The notes under the pieces were generated by a model, which worked only from the letters and a program-made list of their open reading frames with translations, ran no database searches and was not told the DNA's origin. From Chlorops oryzae (Eukaryota; Arthropoda; Insecta; Diptera; Chloropidae), in contig CM035806.1 of assembly GCA_020466095.1 (NCBI GenBank), positions 32,192,571 through 32,256,570 of the forward strand: a DNA stretch of 64,000 nt. Direction: 5' to 3'. Within the stretch, counting starts at the first letter, position 1; the number at the start of each line of letters is the position of its first letter. Made by a program: the position numbers and the translations under genes. Of the stretch, positions 34,873-47,200 are shown in pieces.

Positions 34873-36966
34873 AATAGCTCAAGAGAAATTAAATTATTCT
34901 ACCTCAAAAATTCTTCTAATGGCAATTTTAACGAGCAAAAGCAAGTCCTTCAAAGATAATTCAACCGAAATCTATCCGATAAATCCTGGTAATTAAGTAT
35001 ACACATCAGTTTTGAAGTATGATTTCAGAAGGCTTGACCTTGTATGCCAAACATCTTTAGGTGTCGCACAGTGGGTATTTTGTGGAAAAAAATCCAATTT
35101 TCGACCAATTGATTTCAAATCACAAGTAACGCGGTTTGATAATTGATAATTGCAATATAAATTTGAAGAAAAAAAATCGATAGTATACTTTTAGGGTAAA
35201 CGATTATAATGACAGTGATGGGTGGTGGTCGTGGCAGATTTTGATGAAACTTCATGTTTTTCATAATTATGTCAAAAAACAAAGACTGTGCCAAGTTTCA
35301 TTATTCTAGGAACACTCCTTCTATTTTTTGTCAAGAAATGTATGAAGCGTAGTCACTGTGCGTCGTTACTTAGCGGTATATTTAGTATGGAATTTTATTT
35401 ATTTCGAGCTATTCCAGTTGAAATTAATCCCGAGTGAAGAGCATCCTTAAGCGTAAATTTAATATTCTGTTATACAAGATTGCCAATTACTAGCCTCAGA
35501 GGCGTCCCAGTGATTGGGTGATCATCATTCTTGCAAACAAAATGAAACAGAAAAACATTAAATGGAAAAGTTTCATAAAATTAACTTTAAAATAAACAGA
35601 AAAAAATTATAAAATTTGTATAAAAAAAAAGAAAAAATTTTGTATTGGAAGACACTACAAAAAATAGTTAGGTACCTTTATTTTTTCAGTTGAGCAAAAC
35701 TTAGAAGTTCTTTAAAAAGAAAGAGTTTCATGGTAGTCGTGTGCCTAATATTCTTAGCATATTTTTGGGCTAAGAATTAAGTTAGCTGCCAACTCAAACT
35801 GAAGATCGAGTATTCAAAATGCGTCGGACTATTTTAGCTTTCGGAGATAATAGCTGATTATCTATGAAATCGAAGCTTTTTACCATTTCTCCAGTTTCTT
35901 GAATTGTATGAAGAATTTAATACTTTTTTGTGACAATGGAAGTAGAGGCATTCATTACTCTATAATAAATTAGTATTCAAATCTCGATTATTTTTAGAAT
36001 TTTTTCAAGGAAAATCTTTATCATGAAATGAATCTTTTCCTTGTCGATCTCTTGGCAACTGATTCCGAAAGCAACGAGAGCATTTTAAGTAATATACTTA
36101 GTAATTACAAAATATATTTCTTAGGATTTTTTAGCTTCTTTAATGATTGATTTCTTGTGGAAATTTTTTTCCAAACCGATATACTTAATACTAGAATTTA
36201 ATAAATAAATATTCACGACGCTAATTTTTCTTCATACTGAGCGTGTATTTGGAAGATTAAAATATTTTAAGGTACTTATAAAAATTTGTTAATTAATAAA
36301 TAAGATTCGAATCGATTCTCCTTGCCATGGGATTTAAGAGCAGATTTTCAAGTAAAATTTCCGGAGTCAAATGAAACAACTTGATTTCGCGCCACTTTCG
36401 GTCCGGTCACTAATGGGATATGAAAAAATAAATCCACAAAGTTGCATACAAAAATATGTATAATCATTCACAAAATCACGGCTTCTTTATTCTAACTTCT
36501 AGCACAAGATTCGCTAGTTCGAGGGTGGAAGCATTTTGCGTTCAAAGCTCAGTTTGTCTTGCTGTATATAGGCGGATTATCAGATCATAAGCTTAAGAAG
36601 CTCTAATTTCGATGATAAAAAAAGCTTTTCGGTTCGAAATAGCGGAATAAAATTCCCCGCTACTCCCGCTCGCGATGTGATCGCATTGAACGGACAATAC
36701 GAAATGACGGTTGAATACAAAACTGTGCACGAGGATCATCAGGCAAGCGAGCGAAACTTTTAAATGCGAAATTATTATTAGTATTTCAATTGAAATACAA
36801 TTTTGCAATTTCTCTTACAACACTTCTTTTTACCTTGATTAAAAGATCGGTTAAATAAATTGTGAAAATTGAAAAACAAAATTCGTATCAAAAGATACAG
36901 TTATTGATTAACATGGGCTCGAAGTGGCACTATCTATGTTTCTTATATCATGGCCATATGTACATT
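34873..36966. other. Intergenic, nothing recognised
   Basis: AT-rich, with no coding frame, RNA or element boundary that I can support. Confidence 0.5.
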
Positions 36967-37189
36967 CAGGGGTGTCACAAAATCCGATAGCTGTCGGAAT
37001 CGGAATTAAAACCGATCGAAATTTCATACAGAATTTACAAATTTTGTCGTTTTTGGTTTTGAATCGGAACCATTATCGGTTCTTAGTTGCACAGAACCCT
37101 ATTTAATTCGGCAGTCTATGTGATATATATGAAAATTCAGTCGATTAAAATTCCGATTCCGACAGCTATCGGATTCTATGACACCCCTG
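36967..37189. mobile_element. MITE family M3, copy 2 (223 bp)
   Basis: Terminal inverted repeats of about 40 bp beginning CAGGGGTGTCAYARAATCCG, nearly perfect. The CAGGGGTG start is hAT-like, but the flanking octamers do not match. Non-coding. Confidence 0.7.
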
Positions 37190-37872
37190 ATTATTATACC
37201 CATTTTACATGCTGTTTGTAATGTTAGACCCAGGAGCATGGGCGTATTTACAGCAAGGCAGGGAGGGGCAGCTGCCCGCCTCTAAATATTTTCTGCTCAG
37301 TATACACGGCAAACGAGCTTTCCAGGAGTATCAAGAAATGGGACAAGGCCGCCCAAATCATTTTTCATAAGATTAAAAATAAACCTATGCTAAAGTGTTA
37401 CCATACATGTAGAACAAACTATTTGTGCCTTTCCCCTCCCTGACTGAGATTCTGGATACTCTGTATTGCTATGCGATACGCAATTCGATGCGATAACTTA
37501 TATCGAGTCGCAACTTGGAACGGATTTTTATAGTTTTTTGATTCGCAAAAATGTACTTGTTACTGTCAGGGACAAAGGGGAGTAAACGTACCTGTTCTTG
37601 ACGACGAAGATGTGGGGGTTTTTCTCCTGGGTATTGTTCATTTTGCCGGCATTTGCGCGACGCGATTAAAAGTTGTGTTTGATTTATATGTTCAATAAAA
37701 TGTTCGCCTTCGTGGCGTTTGAATGTAAGAAATAACGGAAAAATTAAACTTGCGATTTGCTTTTTTATTTCATACCGTAAGTGCACTAAAAATTGTTTTT
37801 TTCTTTTGTTTGATTCACTTCACTTCTCTTTGCCTTTTTTTGTGTTCACTTGAATTTATACTTTTCTTTCTG
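37190..37872. other. Intergenic, nothing recognised
   Basis: Contains a short GC-rich block at 37228-37290 (gcatgggcgtatttacagc) that resembles hAT-type element ends. No gene. Confidence 0.45.
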
Positions 37873-37874
37873 TT

Positions 37875-38045
37875 AGGCGGCATTTACACAATTGATATTT
37901 TTGTCAAAATCTATGTCAAAACAATCTTCAAAAAGTGTACACGTAAGAATTTTTGACATCAAAATCGTTTTTTGAATCGAAAAAACATTTTAAATTTTGA
38001 AGTCAATTTTTTTTATTGTCAAACGTCAAAAGTGTAAATGGGCCT
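37875..38045. mobile_element. Short MITE (~171 bp) with TTA flanks
   Basis: Inverted ends AGGCGGCATTTACAC and AGGCCCATTTACAC, with TTA on both sides. The inside contains several tgtcaaaa/ttttgaca units. Non-coding. Confidence 0.6.
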
Positions 38046-38217
38046 TTAGATAGTTCATTCATGAAATTTCTTTTGTTCTAATTTACTTTTATGATTTAGA
38101 ATCTTTTTTTTTTTTTTTTGTTTGCGATTTTAATTTCTTGGGTTTTTGCGGTAGCGGAGCGGCGAGGCGAGCCTCAACGAAAAAAAAAAAAATCGAAAAA
38201 TGTGTTTATGTCGGAGC

Positions 38218-38685
38218 CAGCGTTGCCAGACGTCCCGCATTTTGCGGGATGTCCCGCTTTTTGGCCTAAAATTATAATGTCCCGCCGGGACATGAAAAAT
38301 CCCGCTTTTTTTCAAATATATGGAAACTAACTTTTAGTTTGTTAAAGATAAAAAAGAAATCTTAGATTCGGTGAAAGGGTCAGAAAAGTACAAATAAATT
38401 TGAAATAATCTACTAATGTAACAAAATGTAAGAAATTTAAAAATAATTTACTAACGTAACAAAATGTTTAAAATCTTTGAATGCGAGCAATAAAGCCATA
38501 GAAAGAAAAAGTAATTCTGAATATACATAATTAATACTTTGTTAAGGGGTTTTTGTTGGAATTCCACATTTGTTGTCTCGCGAAAGTAAATTTAAATTTG
38601 TCCCGCAATTGCTTGTGAAATCCCGCATTTTTTGGATAAATTTTAAAAAATCCCGCTTTTTAAGAAAATTCATCTGGCAACGCTG
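38218..38685. mobile_element. hAT MITE (468 bp) with perfect 8-bp target duplication
   Basis: Terminal inverted repeats CAGCGTTGCCAGA / TCTGGCAACGCTG, flanked by GTCGGAGC on both sides (38210-38217, 38686-38693), the textbook hAT signature. The inside carries repeated TCCCGC motifs on both strands near the ends, which may be subterminal transposase-binding sites. No coding frame. Confidence 0.92.
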
Positions 38686-39037
38686 GTCGGAGCGGACGTG
38701 CGCGCTTTAGCGAAAAAGATCGAACACACTGTTCCGTCTTCGCTTGAGCTCGAGCTGTTGAACGAAAAGGATGAGTTTTTGTTGAATCGGTTGGTTTAAG
38801 GGCTCGTCCCCATTATAGCTACGGCTACGGCGAAAAACTGACAGTTCATATATGTATAAATATAAGAATAATGGCAGATGGTAAATTGTGATTTCTTCTC
38901 ATATCACATTGGATTCCTCACAGAGCACGCGACACTCATTTGAAATAAATAAAAGACCAAAGAATTTTTTTTTTACAATGACAATATGACTAAATTATAT
39001 TTGAATGACGTTTTTCACATTTTTATATATCTGCTTT

Positions 39038-39177
39038 AGGGCCGTTTTCTCATCCTACTTTTAAGCTCTATCTGCCAGTTAAATTTCAATTTCTTTGACT
39101 TATTAATCAAATTTGTATGAAATTATCATCAGGATAATTTAACTTACAGATAAAAAAAAAGATGAGAAAATGGCCCT
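39038..39177 (+). mobile_element. MITE family M2, copy 2 (140 bp, intact)
   Basis: Ends AGGGCCGTTTTCTCATC and GATGAGAAAATGGCCCT. The interior is the reverse complement of the M2 copy interrupted at 9504. It defines the full length of the family. Confidence 0.8.
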
Positions 39178-39685
39178 AAATGTTTTAAATTTTCTTATAA
39201 CTTTTTCACATATAGTTTCGAATAAAACTAAAACAAAACCCCATCATAACTTCTTCGTTTCTTTATTATTTATATATTTTTATATTTCATTGCCAAACTT
39301 ATGCGCAATAAATGTGTTAATAATAATACAAAAATAAACGTACCTATCATTAAAGTAGTAAAGAGTGAAGAAAAAAAAAGAACTTTAGTAATTCAGTTGA
39401 ATGGTAGAAAAATTACTTATTGTAGTATAACGACAATACGATCACTTTTTCAAAAGATTATTAAACTTTAACATTTTTAAAAAAATTTTATACAATTCAA
39501 AGAATATTATATTCTTTCAGAACTGAGTGGATAATGACGCAAGATACATGAACACGGCAATCATTCGACTAAAAGAAAAAATTGAAAGAAAAAATATATT
39601 TACTTTTATTATATTAGCAGAGAGGTATAAAAAATTACTTAAAATTCTTTTTGTTTGTTTGGTGATTTTTTGTTGATGTGTTTTG

Positions 39686-39728
<43 letters not shown>

Positions 39729-41106
39729 ATATATAGCGCAATCGTGTCAGCTGGAAATATCATCATCAATATTTTACATTACAAAAACGAAAAACAAAAC
39801 AATTTATTTTATTTTGACAGACCATCACTGGAAGGAAAAAAAATTTTATAAACAGAAATGGTAGAGCTTCCGAACAAGATTTGAGCTATATTGATGTCAT
39901 CCCATAATATTCCCTGCTGAGTACATATTGAACGCATAAGTGTGTTTTTTTGGGTTTTTTTTTTTGATTTTTTTTCTTTTTTTTTTTTTTTTTTTGGAAG
40001 GCAATTAGGTATTGCATCGATTGTTTTGCTTAAAATTTACAAAAATAAAACCTTATGATAATTAAATTAATTCAAATTCATTGAAAATCCCCATGCAACA
40101 TCGCAATGCAATGAATTTCAAGTCTACTACTTTAAAATGAAAATAGTATTGAAATTCCGAATTCGATAGAACGCTGCATTGCGAAGCTGCATGAGGACCC
40201 TCCGTATCTCTCCCGTATAATCTTTTTCTCTTTGTAGTAGCGGCCGATTTTGCGCAAAGTATGCAACATTTATTGATTAAAACACAGTAAACGAATGCAC
40301 ACAGATAAGTTAAATTGCCAATGGCCTTAACTACAGTCAATTGCGTTACTATTATTTTTTTTTTTTTTGTTGCTTAAATTTTCTCTACATTTATCCACCA
40401 TCCATGAACCTTCCTTTTTAACTATATATGTATATTAAATTTATATTTTTCGTTTTTCGATTTTTTTTTTGGTTTTGTTTTTTCTACCTTACGCAATTTT
40501 TCCTTTTTTTTGTGTAACTTTTTACTTTTTTACATATGTTTATTTAATTTTTTTTTTTTTTTTTTTAAATATATTACAGTATTCCTTTGTTTTGTTACTT
40601 CAATAGAACTTCAATTTGCAGATAATTTTCGGTATCGTTAATGAACCAAACGATTCATTTCGAATGCACCCTTAAATACTTTTGATTCTATAACGTAATT
40701 TAATGAATTAATTGATTAATGTTTGTTTTCTTTTTTTTGTTTTTTTCTTTCTTGTCAACAAAGAAGTTTATTTCGTGAAACAAAAACCGTTGTTTGATTT
40801 TTGAATATTTTGTTCTTTTATAGATATATATATATTATATGTTACACACATGAAACAGTTTCATTAAAATGTTTTCAATTGATTTCTCACTACTTATTTT
40901 AATATTATTTAAGAAGTTACCTTTTTTACTTAAAATATTTAAACATATTTAAGAAAAAAATATATATTTTGAAATCTTTATATTTTGTTGTAGTTGTTTG
41001 GGTTGTTGTTTTCCTTAATCGTTCATATACTACTGTTTTTGTTTGTTTGTTTTTTTTTGTTTACTCGTTCGCGCATGTTTTATAATTATTTTTGTCTCAT
41101 TTCTTT
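39178..41106. other. AT/T-rich stretch, partly possible Not1 3' flank
   Basis: Contains an (AT)n microsatellite at 39690-39736 and many T-runs (A-runs on the Not1 sense strand). Several TTTATT motifs on the plus strand (minus-strand AATAAA) could serve as downstream poly(A) signals of Not1. No other gene supported. Confidence 0.45.
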
Positions 41107-41112
41107 TTTATT
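41107..41112 (-). terminator. Candidate poly(A) signal of Not1
   Basis: AATAAA on the minus strand, 25 nt after the Not1 stop codon. This would give a very short 3' untranslated region; further AATAAA motifs occur downstream, so this one may not be the site used. Confidence 0.3.
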
Positions 41113-41136
41113 TACAAACACGCAGCAGGCCTGAGT

Positions 41137-41233
41137 TTAACTCATTTCCGATATATCGCTGCCGTCCATGTTGTTCATCTGCTGTGGGTGATTCGATTTG
41201 ACCATACAAGAACGAGCTACAGATTCAAAGAGT
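41137..41233 (-). CDS. Not1 exon 9 (C-terminus)
   Basis: After acceptor ctctttag the exon completes a lysine codon and encodes [14 protein letters not shown], then the C-terminal end DGSDISEMS and TAA. LFxSVA is the conserved end of the NOT1 homology domain. It is separated from exon 8 by a 2.7-kb intron, so the exon is easily missed. Confidence 0.88.
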
Positions 41234-44200
41234 CTAAAGAGGGTAATACATATATTCATTACAGACTGTTTTAAAAAAAGTGTTATTCATAAACAAGGAC
41301 AAAGCGAGGATAAATGAAAAATTAAATGATGAAATTTTGTTGTAAATGAAATCGAGGTGAAGGGCAATGCGGATCGTCGTATCGTCCAACCATGTTGTAT
41401 GTTTGTAGTATATAAAAACAACCCGTATTGGTTTTAGAAAAAATATCCCATACTTTTTACCCTCGCGAGGATACGTGGAAGAAATCAAGAAGAAAAAGTC
41501 AATTCTATTCAAAATTTTTGGAATTGGTTGTGACGGACTCGAGCTCGCTACGTGACGTGTTAACATTGATCAATCCATATGGAGTCGAACGGTGACACAG
41601 GCTAATGATTTTTGTTTTTTTTTTACTGATCCCAGAGTGCATTCTACAAAACTTTTGAGAATACCTACCAACAAAGCAACACACATGTGTACACCACCTT
41701 TAACAAATTCTGGGGAGTTTTTGATAACCACGGTAATTATATACATATTGGTATTTTTGATGGTACTGTTTCTTAAGATCTTTATAGGCCGATTATATAG
41801 TAAAACTACCACATGTTGGTGAGGAATGCTTTGGGTAATCGGAAAGGAAAGCGTTCGAGAATACCCACTAGAAAAGCAATGAATTAAGGAACAAAATTTT
41901 GTGAATTCAAAGAATTCAGGGATCGCAACAATTATAAGATTTATTATATAAATTACAATTTAATAGTTATTTCAAAACTCTTTGAAGGAAATTAAAAAAT
42001 AAATATTATTTCAGAATTTTTTTCATCATATTACAAAACAAGTAAAAAAGTTTACATCGGCTAAGCCGATTGCACACATACCTTTTCCTCAGCCTGAAAT
42101 ATGTTAAAACATTACCTTAACAAAAATTCCTGCCCTTTTCGTTGTTCTAGCTACACATTATCTGTGCTTCGATTTAGCTTCACAAACTCGAAATTATATT
42201 TAAGTACAAATTTTTTGCGAATGGTGGGCATGGTCAAATTTTAACCGTTAGAGGACATTTTGTCTAGCAGCGAAATACTCAATTCAAAATAGTGAAAATG
42301 AAAATTTTTGCGAATTTCGCGAATGGTGGTCAAATTTTAACCTTAAGTGACGACTTTATTTGGCGGCAAAATACACAATCAGAAGAAGCAAAAAAAAAAT
42401 CACTTTTGTATACAGATATGAGAATAAGAGAAAGAGTGTTTTTTTCTAATGTGTAGGATGATGACCATAAATATAGCGATGTCGCAATTTTTTTTCAGCA
42501 AAAGCTTAAGTCTACATAGTAGCTATACACACACACCAAATTTCAATAAGCTGGGATGTATAGTAAAAAAGTTATTCACGAAAAACGTTAAAAATCGTGA
42601 TTTTTGAAACTTCTGAACCACTTCCCACGACCCAAGAAGGGACTACGAAAAAAATTTGTATGCAGTTTTTCGGACATTTAACTGGTTCAAGTCCATGCCA
42701 AATTTCAATATGATATCTTTCATGGCTTAGGAGTTAATTACGAAAAACTAAAGTGTGACCGACAGACAGACAGACATGGCTAGATCGATTCCTCTTGTCA
42801 CCCTGATCAAGAATATATATATATGTCTATATCTATCGCGACTCCTTTGGTATGTTACATACTCCGCGCCAAACTTAATATACCCTTTCCTTCGGAAAAG
42901 GTATAATAAGACTTATTTTCTAATACTTATATAAAAATTGAAAAATATCTCTTAAATCCTAAGATTTATTTTTAAATCATAGAATAAGTCTTATATTTTG
43001 ATTTTTATTTCAAACTTAGAACATAAGTCTTATTATATTACGATACTTATATTGAAATCGAAAAATAATAATTATTTCTGATAATTATTTTAAAAATCAA
43101 AAATTAAAATTGATTTTACATATTTTTCGAACGAAACGGCATATGGGAAAAAATTTTAATGTATGCATACTATGAGCGTTTATACCCAGTGGCGTTTTTA
43201 GGCCTAAGTCATTGCAAGGCTGTTGGCCTGACAGGTAATAGCTCAGACATTACCCTTACAATACCGGTCCACTTCTTTTTGCCCATGCAATTTCCTACTT
43301 ACGTATTGCATGAATAGTAGCTGGATATTCAGGCTGGAATTTCGCAAGTAATTATCAGAAATAATTATAACTTTTCGATTTCAAAATAAGTATCGTAATA
43401 TAATAAGACTTATGCTCTAAGTTTGAAATAAAAATCAAAATATAAGACTTATTCTATGATTTAAAAATAAATCTTACGATTTAAGAGATATTTTTCAATT
43501 TATTTATAGGCATTAGAAAATAAGTCTTATTTTGTAATATGTTTAAAAAAATAAGAAATTAATAATTAAATTGCAATTTTTAAATAAAAATTGCAAATTA
43601 AGGTTTTTTTTTTTTTAGGTATTTCATAAAAAAACCAATAACTTTGGTGTATCTCAAGTTTTCGTAGAACAAATAATGCCCAATGATTTTTTCGGTAAAA
43701 AAAATCGATGTCATAATTATTATTTTCGATCCCTGCTTTAAACCACCAATGAAGGTATGTAGGATGTACATATGTGCATGTGTTGAGTGTGGACTGAATC
43801 GCGAAAATTATATCTTCGATTGACCTTTAATCGAATGGAAGATTCTTTTGAATGTAACCGCGCGTTCGTGTGCTTCTGTATAATTTTCTTTAATGGCGGG
43901 GGTTGGTCATAATAAACTGAATGAATTTAATAGATTATACTTACTTAGCAATCTCTGGTGCACAATGCACAAAGTCATGATCCCAGAATTTATAGATCGG
44001 ATTTTTAATTAGCTCAATAAATGTTATCAGCAGTCCCCACGGATGTGGACGATTTACGATTAGACGTTCCAGGAGTACGCGCGTGATTTGCTCTTGAATC
44101 GCTTCTGAATTCGCTTCGGCGAACAAGTGCAACACGGCGCAACTGAAATAGTGCGTATGACTATTCGGGTAGCGCAATTGATTAGCGATTGCATTCAAGA

Positions 44201-47200
44201 ATAGATAACGCCCTTCGGTATCCAGATCAACAGCAAGATTTTGAAAGATATCCATATGAGCACTGTGCGCTATATTTGATATATTCGGTACACAGTTTTT
44301 GCTTCTGCATTAAAACAACGAAAAAAATAAATAAAATAAAATAAAATAAAGTCAAAAGATATAAATGATGACATATAGAGATTTAAAGAATATACTGTAT
44401 GTATGTATGTATGTTGGTATGAATGAGGCTCACCGTATATGTGCAATCGCTTGTGTCCCGACATACAGAACGAGCGCATTCATCAATGGAATGTTATAGC
44501 GCGAACCGGGCTCATTTGATATTTGCAAATGACTGCGCATCTCGGATAGGAAGGTGACTGGGGCGCGTGCCTTAATGTACGAGTCGAGATCCTTTTTGAA
44601 ATTCGCCGGCTGTATATTTATAACATAATTCGAGCAGATCTTTGGTGCAGCGGCTGTCTCAGCTAGCATATCTACCTTGAGATTCGGTGTGAAAGGATCT
44701 GGTAAACGCATATTACGTGGAAATGCAGCCAATATGATATTACGCATTTGAATGCAATTTGGTGGTATAGCATCACAGAAACCAAAATGATAGTCACATA
44801 GGAATTCAGGATAGTCGTGCAGCAATACCAATAGTACACGCAATGTACCATTATACATAAGATGCACTGGTTTAGCTAATTCGGCATTGCGCAGAAATGG
44901 TGCTAGATACTTAAATAGATCCATCAGCAATTGAGCATAGAGCGGCCAGCCCTTTTGTTGTGGTATCTGGCCCAATATCCGACCAATGAAAACACGATGC
45001 GATATCAGTTCGAGCCAAGCATAACAGAAGCTCGGCGCAAGCGATGGACAAAGCAGATGGTAAGTGTACGAGAAGGCAGCAACGATGCTGTGCATTAAGC
45101 TCTCGAGTACAGCGTCAGGTGAGTTTAATTCAAGGAAGAGCATAATAAAGAAACGATGGTAGCCAACCTGTTGGAATGATGTACCACGTAGCTCTTGATC
45201 TTGTAGCAAAAGTCCTAGAACAATGCCAAGAACTTTGTTAAGTAGATTTATTTTGGTCATTGGATTTCCAGCTTCGCCGGAATGACGGACGAGCAGTGCA
45301 ATCAAATGTACAAAGGCATCGATCCAGTGGAAAATTTTTGTTTTAGCTTGTATTGCATTTTGTGTCTGATCATTGAGTATACGATATACAAGATCGATAC
45401 AGAATTGCGTTGATTGGCGAAAGAAACGTGTGATCAGATCGTCGGTTGTAAGAATTCCATAGAAATTCATTTTTTGTACAAAAGACGTAAAGTTTTTCGT
45501 TTCACGTGATAGTGTATTGGTCTGTGAGTAAATCGATACCCAATCCTTGAGAAGGAATTCTGTTTTCTCGAGCAATCCGGGCGGGTCTTCGCCATCATTT
45601 GCTCGTACATGTTGCATCCCAGAGTGTATATATTGCGTGGCACCAGTCAAATAACGATCGACAGTACCAAATGCTGCTGCACTATCGACAGCATTGTTGT
45701 TCGCTATGCTAGCATTGCCAAGACCACCACCCCAAAGCATTTCAATAAGGCGTGTTAATGCCTCCGGATAACGATGGCGATGTTGTGTCATGCGACCGAG
45801 CATTTCCAGTGTTCCCATGAATTCCGTTTCGGCAACAACCGAAACAGAACGCTCATCGACGAGCAGACGCTCCATTAAAGTCATAGTAAAGGTAACGGCA
45901 AGATAATTGTTACCATTATCCATAGCATCGCGCAATAGCATATCGAATTGTGGTACATTTATCAAATGTGATGTGATAAGTAGCTTAATGGCCTCAACAT
46001 TATATCGTACTTCGTCGCGTATATCGAAAATGCATTTTGTGATTGCACGTTCGGTCGCCGGTGCTCCAAATGTGCTCTGCAGCAACGTCAGTATCCGTAA
46101 ATGTATGTCACGGTACAGTTTCATTGGCTCGACATGCTCGGGTAGATTCACATAGCCTTCAATAAAGCCTTCAATCGTTCGCGTTAGTAAATTCAATGCA
46201 GATTCATTATCGCGCAAACGTCTTGCGACCATCAATGAATTGAGCAGAACATGCACTTTCGAGGCTTGCAATTGCAAATTTGTTGCATTGACCGTATTAT
46301 TGAGGAATGCCTCCATTTTCTGTGCCAATTCCGTATACAATAGACCCAATTCATCAGTTGCGAATGCAGTTGGCGGCGGTAGATCTTGCGGCTTTGGTAA
46401 GAAGAGTGCAATGTCACGTTCGGACATTGTCTGGAAGCCTGGTAGATTTCGTGCGAATTCTGCATAGACAGCAAATTGATTGGACGGTATAACGCCAACT
46501 TTAAGGCGTACCTGCTCAGGCATACGTTCTGTTTGATATGCTAGAGTTTGTGCATCGAAGAATCGATTACCTTCGTCGCGTGATATCTTTCTTGTCTCAT
46601 AGTCGGTTGCTAGTCGACGATCGATTTCGGGTGTTGATTTTTCCGCTGCCGTTTTCTGTATGAACGCACAGGCGAGTTCGGCATTATCACTGGCCATTTG
46701 TTGTGCCGCTGCGTCGACTTCTTGGAAATTTGGACCATTGGGGCCACTGTTAGAGAGTGCTGCGAGAAAAGCCTTTTTCAAATTATTATTCAATGCCTGA
46801 ATTAGCTGATCCTTGCAGGTAATCATTGCCATGCCAGCAGCCAGATTTCGTACCATCTGGTGTGCGGCTGTTCGCATCCGATGTTCATCTCCGTCCAGCG
46901 CAAAATCTTTCCGTATGATGTGCTCTGTTGTGGTAGCAGCAATACGTACACTCCGATCAACCACTGGCTGTAACCATTCGGTGACCGTGCGTTCCAATGC
47001 GGCTAAAAGTAAATGCTTCAGGCTCGGATTGGCATGCAAGAATGCAACATTGGGAGAGAGTACAATGTGCTGGGCGATCAATTGGAAATTGGCAATATTA
47101 ATGTCTATATAAGCATAGCGTGGTTCACGTGCTGGTATGATCATTTGTGTTGACGTTGATTCGTTTCCGATACTTGGTGATGGTATAACAGCTCCTGGTA

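Noticed and set aside
40062..40340. 92-residue minus-strand frame downstream of Not1
   Set aside because: No similarity, no splice context; probably Not1 3' flank or untranslated region.
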